A stretch of DNA of 64,000 nucleotides, taken from contig JASSKH010000010.1 of the NCBI GenBank assembly GCA_031763025.1, forward strand, positions 10,743,427 to 10,807,426, read 5' to 3'. Shown here piece by piece: positions 56,701 to 64,000 of the stretch (positions within the stretch are counted from its first letter, which is position 1; each line of letters begins with the position of its first letter). This DNA comes from Macrocystis pyrifera (taxonomy: Eukaryota > Sar > Phaeophyceae > Laminariales > Laminariaceae). Below the pieces are notes generated by a model. That model was given only the letters and a program-made list of their open reading frames with translations. It searched no databases and was not told where the DNA came from. The translations under genes and the position numbers were made by a program.

Positions 56701-59700
56701 AATAGAACGTAAAGATCACATCTTGAGACGGAGGAGGGAGCAAGGGCAACAACGGAGTGTTGCTGAAAAAGCAGTAGACATAGAAGGTAGCTAGACCTTG
56801 TGCATAGGTTTCCTTTTTTTCCGTGGTTTTCTTCTTTCAGGGATGTTTTGACTCATCAACGTTGAAGCTCACGCTGCACATTGCCGGATGGCAAGCGTAA
56901 TAATAACAGTTCCATGTCGCCAAGTGCGTTTCGTACCTTGTGGCTTGAAGAGAAATGTCCTTTGGGTCGCCCAGTGGAATCTGTATACCCTTTGGATCAA
57001 CCCCTTGTGCAATGCTCGCGCAAGGTTTGCTCTCCTAATAACAATTCCTTTTCTGTAAACTGCGTTTCGAACACGCGTTGTCTTGTGCGGCCGGCAGGTG
57101 TCAGGCTTCCAGAGCGACGGCATCGGCGGGTCCTCGGCGGCAGAGAAGGCCAGAGCGCAGGTCTGATACGGTAGGGTATCTGATTTAAGAGCCCCTCGGA
57201 ACTGGCCAGTGTTGCCGCTCTTGTATCCGAACCGCTCCAAACCCCGTTCAAGAGCGATTTAGCGCTATCCCGGGGTAAGAGCGAAACTTTATCTTAAATG
57301 AGGATATGCTTATTGCCTCGAGAGGCCAAAACCTTGTATACCGGGAAAAGTCGGAGCGAAATCTGGGTTTTCAGTTTCCATTCTAAGCCATATTTACCGC
57401 TTTTTTTTCAGTCCGTTTTCTTTTGCTGTGGACGCTCTTAAATCGAGTGCCCCACTGTAGCCTAAACCACGAACATGTTGCCGGTACGCTTTAAATGTAG
57501 GGCGACAACACCCTGGGCCAGACTTCAAGTCAGTGCCGAAAATTACTGTTATTAAGTTATTACAGTAGGTAGTACTGCGTTTGCCATCCGACAATGTGCA
57601 GCAAGAAAGAGCTTCAATTTTTATCACTCAGGAGCATTTCCCAAAAAAATAAACACGAAAAAACAAGGGGAACCAAAACAAACAGGAAACCTCTGCCCGA
57701 AATTATCGAGTTGTGATAGCCCAAAATCAAAAACATGCAACCTCGGGTATTTTTTATTAATTTCGTCCCCATAAATGTGGGTGCAGTTCTGAAGGGATTA
57801 GCTATACGCGTACACATCAGGACACAACGGCCGAGCTTAACGTCGACGACTATGTGCAGAATGCGAAGGCCGCGAAGTATCCGCAGTCAGGCGAAGGGTT
57901 GTTTTCGTTTTTTTTTTTCGTTGAGTCGAACATTTTCATGCATAGGTTGCGACCGACCGATCATCGCATGGTTGAGAACCCCTCGCGGACCAACCATTGT
58001 TTGGTTGGTCGGTTAGGAGTGCCTCGAGAATGGACGAACTTTTCAAGTAGAAGTATATGGACCCCGTCCGAGGCGTGCCAAGCATTGTCTGGCCGACGGG
58101 GGCTCTTGGATTGACTTCTTCGACGTTTCGAATTACCCAACACCTTCGGAATACAGTCTGCCCAACACCATCGAATTGAAGTACAGCAGTCATTAAGGAG
58201 TCCCTCAAGAGTGGTTCACTAGTGTATGCACCTACTGTTGCTGTAGGCCACGTCATTTCTCACCCGGTCAAGTTTTTATTTATATTGTACAGCAGAACGC
58301 ATTGTCTCTAAGTCAGTTGTTGGGTGCTATATCATACCATGATACCCCTAACGTAGCGCCTCCGATGGTCGATAGCGCCTCCAATCGTTGATAGCACCTC
58401 CGATGATTTACGGTGCTGTCCGATGGCCTGTTGGTTCGGAGTGTCTCGAGAATTGGGCGAAACGTTCACACATCAGGCAGATCTATTCGATTCCCAATAT
58501 TGCTGTGCTCCGTCATCTTGATCGTTCAGGGAAGATACACTCCAGATCTGATATGTACCTATTATCTAATTGGTCATCATGTTGCCGGGTGGGATGCGTA
58601 TAATCTGCGTGATCTATAGGATAGGTTTCAAGGGTTGGACAAGGACATGCATATGTAGACCTTGCACAACGTGTGGTCACAACGGCACTTTAGGATCTAG
58701 AGGATCCAGATGATTTATCTGATATGTGGACGATCTATCTGTAGGTGATCTATCTGTCCTACGTGTGAAGCACTTGTAGAGATCTGGAACGCTCGCGCCC
58801 CTCTCTGTTGTCGCTGTCCGTTAGTTGAAAATACCTCGAGAATGGACGAAACATATATAGAGATTTTGGTAGGGCTTCCCTCCCCCGATATGTCTATTTA
58901 CCGCTTGGTTTGATATCGTATATATGCTGTCGCAGGTCGAGGAAGCGCGGCGGCGCAGGTCCCAAGCGCAAGGAGCCGTCCCGCAGACGAGGGCGTCATC
59001 ACAGTTCCGCAGCAGCTCCATTGCTGGTCACGATAGACCTGGGAACGGCGACGAGGCAAGACTACCGGTGTCTACAGACAGAGCGAAAGGATTGCGCTGG
59101 TTAGGAAATGATACATGCTATGCATGCGATGGTATACCATAGCGGCGCACCTGCAGGAAAAATTCCTGAGGTTATGATACTCACTTTTGAGTAGCTCCAC
59201 GCCCCACACAAAAGCTGGCCTTGAGAAGCGTAGAATAAGTGCAACCCGACGAAGAAGGTCATGGCCTACACATGGGTAGGCGGGAAAAAATAGTGTAAGA
59301 CGTAAGACTCGTATTGGTACTCCACCGATGTTGGAGCTCTGGGCGGGCGAAATATAAGGACGTTCAGAAGTCAATATGAAGAGAAAATGGCCATTGTATC
59401 CCCACCTGCCTTAGAAGTAGCGCGCGTCAAAACCATGCATGCATTTTTTTTCAACATTTTCCATCTCGTTTTCCACGGAGGGGAGTCGAAAAGAATGCGA
59501 TGCCGGGGCTTATCTTGCGCGCAATCACAGGCTGATGGCACAGGAGAAAAAGGAAAGAAGGGGGGCACCATGAAGGCAGTCGGAGCCCTGCCTATGAATA
59601 GCTCGCGCGCGAATGCTTGGGAACACCGTTCACCCAACCTCAGCTCCACCCTGTATGTCACGAAAAATTCCTGTTTACTGTTTGTTACATACCTCCGTTG

Positions 59701-59964
59701 TCCGTACGTCCGTACGTCCGCACAGACCGCGAACAGAACGCGTGCCGCAAGAAACACAGCACGCAAAAGCAAAGACGTGCTGGCATGACGGGAAATATTA
59801 AGACGACTGTCAATCGGTAGCGTGACACTCTTCCCGCCCCCTTCTCTAACTCTAACCCCTCGTGGTGCCGCCTCACAGAAAAAAGAGGAAACCATCGCGT
59901 GCAGAGCGTACTCCTAGCAAGAGAGCTCCAGACCCGGAGGGGGGGGGGAAGTGGTCCCGCCGGG

Positions 59965-60010
<46 letters not shown>

Positions 60011-63000
60011 ACTGCCGACCCGGAGCCTCCAGGGATGGACAAGACGAACAGCTGGTACTGGAGGCGGATGAGCCGCGCGGCAGCACAGGATGAAGACGGC
60101 GGAGCCACCGATGGGACAAAAAACGAGAAGGTGACCTGCATGAACAAAATAGTATGTTGTAGTCTCCTTGGTACGTTTAGTAGGACTGCGGTGAATAAGG
60201 CATGCCTTGGTCGGAGTTGATTGATAAGTTGGGATGTCTTTCCACGGTAGTGATACAGCTAGTTAGTGGTTGGTTGGTGAAGTAAACCAACTACGCCGAC
60301 CATAATTTCTATCATAATATGTTTTTTTTTCCTTTGGGGGCATGTTTATGAGTTTTCAATGTTGAAGGTCATACTAATACTACTGTAACAATAGGGGTAT
60401 CTCTTTTTGCACACAAAGAGCGCAGAAGTCTTCAAAGCACCATTTGGGGTGTTTGTCAATATAAGGACCGATTTGTATTCGTATCAGTGTCCAAGCAGTC
60501 CTATGTCTCCGCTCAAAAACAGTAGCCAACAAATAACTAGTGGGAACTATTCTCGGAGCACGATGACGGATCGAGAAACAAGAGGGTAACGAGCATGAGC
60601 AGGACTGTCTGTTAATAGTTTCCTTGCCTCATTTTGATGCTACAATACGTAATCGCCTTGTCTCCTTACTGCACTACCAGTATGATGCAAGAAACCAAAA
60701 GGAAACAATCATGGTCTACGCATTACACTTTCCTCACTACAGTACGTTGTGCGATGTATCATGACGCAAGAAGAAACGAGAAGGGAGCGAGCATGGACGG
60801 GATTGTCTACAGTAATCCCCTTACTACATTCTGCTGCAAGAAAACCCACCGTTTCTTTTTTTTTTAAGTGGGTGCGAACTACCGTAGGGGTATCTCCCAA
60901 CTTTTCTGGGGCTCCTGGCTTGACCCTAAGAAGCTCAAAACCTGATTTAGACAAAAACTGAAAGCGCAACACTCTGACCAATCCCTAAGCCTATTAGTAG
61001 CAGGTATATCACACATCACGATTTTCGTTGTAAACCAGTACCTGGTATTAATATTACGGGGGTACATAGTTAACAGGACCTATGGTATGCATAAAAACCT
61101 ATATATTTACCTATTTTTACTAACAAAATTTGGTCCCGTTGACTATGGACCCCCGTAATAGTAGCATTCCGACGATATTACGCGTCAGTGATGGTCCTTT
61201 TCAGATACTTTCGGCCGGACGGCAGGGTTGCTTGTATCTCCAGCTTCACACAGTTTTTTTAGTATCTCCGGCTTCGCCCCGCTAAAAAATAAGGCATGCA
61301 CTATGTGTTGCAGGAGGCCGTGTAAAGTTTTAGCAATTTTTTTCCCTCTCACAACTATTTTTGTCCAGGAGGCCGTGTAAAGTTTTAGCAATTTTTTTCC
61401 CTCTCAAAACTATTTTTATCCAGCCTATCGATTCGGCCACCAGCCAGACGAGATGAACTAATCGCCGGTAAGGTCGGCCACACGGGGTCAAATGTAGCAA
61501 CGATCTTTTAGCAATTTTACGGCCTTGTCGTGTCTGTTGTCCATCTCAGCGAGGCTACGCACAAGCCACGAGCTTGGTAAGTTTCATTCAGCTTGCCGTG
61601 TCTGTCCACATCGAACCAGTCTGCGTGATGATCAGGCGGCCTTCCCTTTTGACAACGTTCGCCTTCCCGCCGCCGCCGTTACAGGCCCGGCGGCGGCAGA
61701 CGATGCAGGAGCAAGGATCACCTTCGAAAGGGGCGTGGACGTGCGTGGTGTGCAAGCGACAGAACGAGCCCGCCTCGAAAGCGTGCTGGGTATGCTATAC
61801 CGCAAGGTGACACGGTATGCTATGCCAATCGGCCGGCGCGACTCTATATATCGGCTCGCCAAAGTCTAAGTCAGTCCCTATCGTCTCCTTAATACAACAA
61901 GAACAATTTCACCCCCGCTTGTACTTCGTATATGGACTTGTAATTTTGTACTTCTTTCTTTTCCTATCATCTCCTGAAACAAACCAATTGTTTCTAGATC
62001 CATCCACCGTATTCATACCAGGTATACTTCGAAGTATTTATATACTATATATGCTACCCCCTAATTTCCCTAAACTGCTCTGGCCACGCGATGGTTGAGT
62101 ATAAAAAGACGGGGATGTTTGGGACTTGGGTGAAAATAAACCGGGTATTCTTTTCCCGATCAGAGTGGTGTCTGGTGTCTGGTGTAGGGTATCTTAATAC
62201 GTACGATGTTATTGATAAAAGTGCACTGCTAAAAATAGAAAGTTTCTCCATCATGCTTCAAGACCAGAAGGCTTGGACTAACCAAGCAGAAATACGAACA
62301 GGAGGTCTCCCGCTCTCTGTGCTCCTGTTGGCCCGGGCCGCTCTCGGTGAAGATGTACTACGGTACGGTGCCTGCCTTCTTCTTCTTCTGATGACACACT
62401 CTTATCATTATTAGCCCCTACGCTCGCTGAACTGCCTGCCGCCGTAGAGACTGAGTGACATCGCACTTACACGACTTTGTCCATCCACAACACGTTGCCA
62501 TTGAAGACTCGGGGGTGGGGAAAACTCCGGCCTAGTAAATACTCCGTCCGGGCCCCTGATTGCCAGGAATAAAGTAGGGGTATCCTCGGATCGAAACGCA
62601 CGAATTTTAGTCCGCCTTGGGATCGTAGCCATAGCGTTCGCGTGAGCTCTGTGTCGCCTCTCCTCACCCCCCCTCCCCCAGCTATATGTTATACATTGGT
62701 TGGGTTCACGTCGGTTGGCAACGACCGTGTAAAACACGCCGCTCACTACTTGAGCTAGACAACCAGGGTACCGTTTTTATTATTTGGCGGTCGGTCACTA
62801 GCTGGTGATAAAGTTGGATCATTTGTGCGGGGTGGAGAAACTTTACTCCGCTCAAGGGGAATGATCGTATCACGTAGTGTTTGTGGTAATGTACCCAACA
62901 GGAAAATTTCATAGTACCCCCATTACTGTCTGTGGAAGTGGCTATACTGTAAATCAAATTAACTCATCAAAGCTATCATTCAATGCAAGTCCGCCTCACA

Positions 63001-64000
63001 AGCGGTTCTCAGAAGGGTGTAGCTCACCCTGCATATGACTCGCCGAACACCTCACGGCGATTCGCGCTTGGTGCAAGCAATGTCTGCCTGGTCGGTGAAA
63101 ACCCGACGTGCTCCGTCCCGGCAACATAGAGATGCGAGGGTCTAGGGTCATACAACTGCGGCCATGTATATCGAAGCACACCTCCCTCCCCCGTCATCTG
63201 GATGTGGCCACACCAAAAAATGAATTAAGCTCTTTCGACGCTGTTATCCACATGCAAGAAAATCCGCCTCACAAGCTCTTGTTAGGAGGATGAAGCTCAC
63301 CCTGTTGATGCGATTCGCCGAACACCTCACGGCGCTTTGCGCTTGCTGCAAGCAATGCCTTTTCCTTCTCGGTGAAAACCCGACGCTCCGTCCCGGCATT
63401 CTATGGATGCGATCGTCTATCGTCATACGACTATGGCTATGCACGGCAATGAGTACACCCGCCCCCTCTCGCGCTTTCGCCACCGCCAATGTCACTCGGC
63501 GGATAGGTCATACCAGCCAGTAAACCTGGATCGTATTAGGACAGACAAGGAAGGAGTAGGAGCGCGAGGCGGCGGCAGCCCTCTCACTTCGGCGAGAAGG
63601 TCGAGTATCGGATCACGCCCTGGCTCAGCTAACGCCCCCCCCAAAGACTCAAACTCTACCAGACAGGTACGAGGCAGGTGGGAATGCGACGTTTCCGAAG
63701 ACTGTATCCACTGTTTATTAGGGCGTTTCGTCAAATCTTCAAGGCTGTAGGAGTGTTTCTTTTTCTCCGAGACATAACCTTTTCTGCCGTGGGTTTGCGG
63801 TAACACTGTAGAACACACCTCAAGGCCCCTCCCTCTGTAACCTCTCCAACGAGTGCTCGCGCCGGCTGCAGAGCCGGTATATGAAGACATTGTACTCTTG
63901 TGTATACAAATACAACGCGTTGCTTTCGCTGGAGATTTTTCCTCGGGACTATAGGTACATGCACATGAATGAAGACCCAACAAGCGGCAAGTGCGGCAAC
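43231..64000 (+). CDS. Gene C: J-domain co-chaperone with RanBP2-type zinc finger (partial, 9 exons seen)
   Basis: Exons: 43231-43392, 43922-44095, 46016-46089, 47277-47535, 51737-51835, 58936-59099, 59879-60130, 61685-61806, 63507-63666. The last ends at a donor, so the gene continues past the window. Residues about 66-125 are a J domain with intact HPD, which stimulates Hsp70 ATPase. An Ala/Pro/Lys linker, a basic region, a poly-Ala run and a C4 RanBP2-type zinc finger at about residues 410-433 follow. Such fingers bind ubiquitin, Ran or single-stranded RNA in other proteins; which applies here is unknown. Basic clusters such as KKRK suggest the nucleus (inference). Phases agree except around exons 6-7, where a 10-G run breaks the frame. 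I cannot match the whole architecture to a named protein. Confidence 0.82.
43922..44095 (+). CDS. Gene C exon 2, J domain
   Basis: The acceptor is GGTACCCGCAG and the donor is GCTCAT|GTAAGC. It has 58 codons. DPYLTLGVDPDSNEATIKKA and YRKLALKYHPDKNKA are J-domain helices I-II with the catalytic His-Pro-Asp loop. FQAVQGAH opens helix III. Confidence 0.95.
44328..44414. mobile_element. MITE family 3, copy
   Basis: TACCACACCGGGCGG and CGTCCACAAAGTGGTA form inverted ends around AAATGTAAGGACCGTTTGG. It matches 54233-54316. Confidence 0.6.
44800..45275. repeat. Dispersed C/T-rich repeat, copy I
   Basis: The 3' part (GCATCTTCGACTCATG, TTCTGCATATACGGCTCATC, AGAGTGGGCTAGGGTTATGA) matches 49960-50125. 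The 5' part is rich in TTTCGTCTTCGC-like motifs in both. In gene C intron 2. Confidence 0.6.
45505..45590. repeat. MITE-like hairpin family 5, copy
   Basis: GAACCGCAGTCCCGTTTTTG and CCCCAAAACGGGACCGCAG are inverted ends around ACAAACCACTCTAATTCC. It is the most symmetric copy. Fragments of the same family occur near 4795, 5090, 7220, 46675 and 57765. Confidence 0.75.
46016..46089 (+). CDS. Gene C exon 3, end of J domain
   Basis: The acceptor is TTGATTTTTCAG and the donor is AACAG|GTACGC. DVLIDPAKRADYDSRRKKQQ continues helix III directly after GAH of exon 2 and gives helix IV. It is only 74 nt. Confidence 0.93.
46522..46545. repeat. CTG trinucleotide run, 7-8 units
   Basis: Pure CTG/GCT in gene C intron 3. 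Confidence 0.85.
47152..47189. mobile_element. MITE family 1, solo right end
   Basis: TTTTGGACGCATTTACTATG then GGCCTCCGTGATA resembles only the right arm of the family. Confidence 0.55.
47277..47535 (+). CDS. Gene C exon 4, Ala/Pro/Lys-rich linker
   Basis: The acceptor is GATGCTGCAATAG and the donor is ACTAAGAAG|GTGGGA. One base plus 86 codons match exon 3. Repeats of AAKPA and APKAS/PQ (PKASQAAPKAPQAAPKAS) suggest a disordered linker. There is no ATG in frame. Confidence 0.82.
48485..48668. repeat. Dispersed repeat, reverse copy of 26560-26790
   Basis: Starts GATTTGATTAGCGGAACGCG and ends AGAAGATCGCCGAGAAAAACC, in reverse order to the other copy. It abuts a family 1 MITE. Confidence 0.78.
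48672..48780. mobile_element. MITE family 1, copy
   Basis: CTACGGGGGACCATAGT to ACTATATGGTCCCCCGTAA, with an extra TATA near the right end. Confidence 0.82.
49740..50125. repeat. Dispersed C/T-rich repeat, copy II
   Basis: Related to 44800-45275. The open frames here come from repeated CTTCGTCTTTCT-like sequence and encode only Phe/Leu/Ser-rich low-complexity peptide. Confidence 0.55.
50700..51736. repeat. Degenerate minisatellite, unit about 90-110 bp
   Basis: Repeating blocks are CCCTCGTGCTCTGCC, CTTTGCATTCTGAAC, AAGATCCCGGAATTGA, and AAGCTCTCAACCATTCC. It includes a short (GGTCT)n run at 51401-51425. The last unit runs into the acceptor of gene C exon 5. Confidence 0.85.
51737..51835 (+). 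CDS. Gene C exon 5
   Basis: The donor CACCAG|GTGAGC is strong. The acceptor is either AATAAG (51737) or ACCAAG (exon from 51719); both are in phase 0. RFYEECRREAQMNYQSKTGN looks helical, then Gly/Pro/Thr-rich. Confidence 0.75.
52585..52835. mobile_element. MITE-like family 4, copy
   Basis: GATCTATCTATCTAAG, AACCCAGGAATCATGTGC and GTGGGAATCGATTATCTGTC align with the 28905 copy. Confidence 0.7.
53336..53585. repeat. Tandem repeat, about 62-bp unit, 4 copies
   Basis: Units of CTATCTGATTGGCTACTGAT and AGTGGTAGCCCCTACTTGTG, with varying middle parts. In gene C intron 5. Confidence 0.9.
53685..53725. repeat. (AG)n microsatellite
   Basis: About 18 AG units with one AAAG interruption. Confidence 0.9.
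54233..54316. mobile_element. MITE family 3, copy
   Basis: TACCACTATGAGCGAAAATA to TATCCGTCCATAGTGGTA, an inverted pair. The centre is GGACGTTTCGGCC. Partial matches occur near 59350 and 60450. Confidence 0.68.
54325..54418. mobile_element. MITE family 2, diverged copy
   Basis: GTGAACATAGGGAGATACTT, TTTTTGGGTCCATCATGGGC and TCTGATTGCCATGG resemble the interior and right end of the 37199 copy. Confidence 0.45.
55581..55688. mobile_element. MITE family 1, copy
   Basis: ACTACGGGGGTCCATAGTTA to TTACTATGGTCCCCCGTAGT, in gene C intron 5. Confidence 0.86.
56285..56445. repeat. Tandem repeat, about 38-bp unit, 4 copies
   Basis: Units of GTCCGTTGGATCACCCTGTG and CAATCCTTGT/AGCCATTGT. Confidence 0.8.
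58545..58768. mobile_element. MITE-like family 4, copy
   Basis: CAGATCTGATATGTACC, TTGCCGGGTGGGATGC, and GATCTATCTGTCCTACGTGT, in the same orientation as the 19015 copy. Confidence 0.62.
58936..59099 (+). CDS. Gene C exon 6 (3' border uncertain)
   Basis: The acceptor is ATATGCTGTCGCAG, in phase 0 with exon 5. It encodes VEEARRRRSQAQGAVPQTRA and a Ser/Arg/Gly-rich tail. The donor TG|GTTAGG would make TGA with the first base of exon 7 at 59879. CCG|GTGTCT at about 59068 is an alternative. Confidence 0.6.
59879..60130 (+). CDS. Gene C exon 7, basic and poly-Ala segment with frame conflict
   Basis: The acceptor is strong (GTGCCGCCTCACAG) and the donor is GAGAAG|GTGACC, in phase 0 with exon 8. 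The 5' part reads KKRKPSRAERTPSKRAPDPE in one frame. The 3' part (poly-Ala, then DPEPPGMDKTNSWYWRRM) is in another, and only this one meets exon 8. The switch falls in ten G bases at 59939-59948. One miscounted G would explain it, or the exon starts later, after the TAG at 59915. Confidence 0.65.
59967..60011. repeat. CTG trinucleotide run, about 14 units
   Basis: Coding in gene C exon 7; read as GCT (Ala) in the frame that joins exon 8. Confidence 0.88.
60560..60850. repeat. Imperfect tandem repeat, about 100-bp unit, 3 copies
   Basis: Units contain ATGAC/ATGCAAGAAAC, AGGGAGCGAGCATGGACGGG and CTTACTACATT. In gene C intron 7. Confidence 0.72.
61052..61161. mobile_element. MITE family 1, copy
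   Basis: TATTACGGGGGTACATAGTT to TTGACTATGGACCCCCGTAA, in gene C intron 7. Confidence 0.86.
61312..61421. repeat. 55-bp tandem duplication, two nearly identical copies
   Basis: AGGAGGCCGTGTAAAGTTTT, AGCAATTTTTTTCCCTCTCA occurs twice in direct succession with only two or three differences, so it is recent. Confidence 0.92.
61685..61806 (+). CDS. Gene C exon 8, RanBP2-type zinc finger
   Basis: The acceptor is CCGCCGTTACAG and the donor is ACCGCAAG|GTGACA. It has 40 codons plus two bases. AWTCVVCKRQNEPASKACWV then CYTA gives W-x-C-x2-C-x3-N-x6-C-x2-C, the full zinc-finger consensus with all four Cys, the Trp and the Asn. Confidence 0.95.
62681..63185. repeat. Dispersed 0.5-kb repeat, copy II
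   Basis: Pairs with 10205-10715 in the same orientation. Gene C intron 8. Confidence 0.75.
63186..63460. repeat. Dispersed 0.5-kb repeat, partial copy III in tandem
   Basis: Repeats the second half of copy II (CCGCCTCACAAGCTCTTGTT, GTGAAAACCCGACGCTCCG, GTCATACGACTATGGC). A fragment also occurs at about 56008-56055. Confidence 0.7.
63507..63666 (+). CDS. Gene C exon 9 (last in window)
   Basis: The acceptor CGGCGGATAG is modest and the donor AGACAG|GTACGA is strong. One base plus 53 codons fit exon 8. Ser/Arg/Gly-rich (SPLTSARRSSIGSRPGSANA), likely disordered. An opposite-strand open frame overlaps without splice support. Confidence 0.65.

Noticed and set aside
1..64000. CRISPR array, operons, bacterial ribosome binding sites
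   Set aside because: No regularly spaced short repeats with unique spacers. The gene structure is clearly eukaryotic.

Overview
This is nuclear DNA of an intron-rich eukaryote. No long uninterrupted gene is present. Real coding sequence appears as short exons (60-380 bp) with clear GT-AG borders, separated by introns of about 0.2-7 kb full of small transposon-like repeats. Intron length, tri-nucleotide repeats, moderate GC and the protein families would suit a large-genome stramenopile such as a brown alga. That is an inference; no marker gene fixes the taxon.

I joined exons by eye using three tests: splice sites, reading-frame phase and family resemblance. This gives three genes. Gene A (minus, 20716 to 173, 19 exons, about 1048 aa) has an acidic run, a PH-like region, a poly-Gln run and a complete C-terminal DUF547 domain. 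Gene B (minus, 42623 to about 22417, at least 13 exons, about 594-613 aa) has an N-terminal membrane hairpin, a DUF1769 domain and a C-terminal extension of unknown family. Gene C (plus, 43231 to beyond 64000, 9 exons seen) is a J-domain co-chaperone with an Ala/Pro/Lys-rich linker, basic and poly-Ala segments and a RanBP2-type zinc finger. Coding sequence is roughly 10% of the window.

Layout: 1-172 lies downstream of gene A. 173-20716 is gene A. 20717-22416 is a repeat-bearing spacer with a tandem array just upstream of gene A's start. About 22417-42623 is gene B. 42624-43230 is a head-to-head promoter region between B and C. 43231-64000 is gene C, which runs off the edge.

The introns and spacers hold at least five families of short palindromic, MITE-like elements. 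The most abundant is about 110 bp, with 'TTACGGGGG' ends and apparent TA target duplications. There are also tRNA-derived SINE-like repeats, several minisatellites, a recent 55-bp tandem duplication, and long mono- and trinucleotide runs. Intron 17 of gene A uses a GC donor and is loaded with MITEs. Nothing ties the three genes to one pathway. The B/C head-to-head arrangement suggests only a shared promoter region. All joins are predictions without transcript support.
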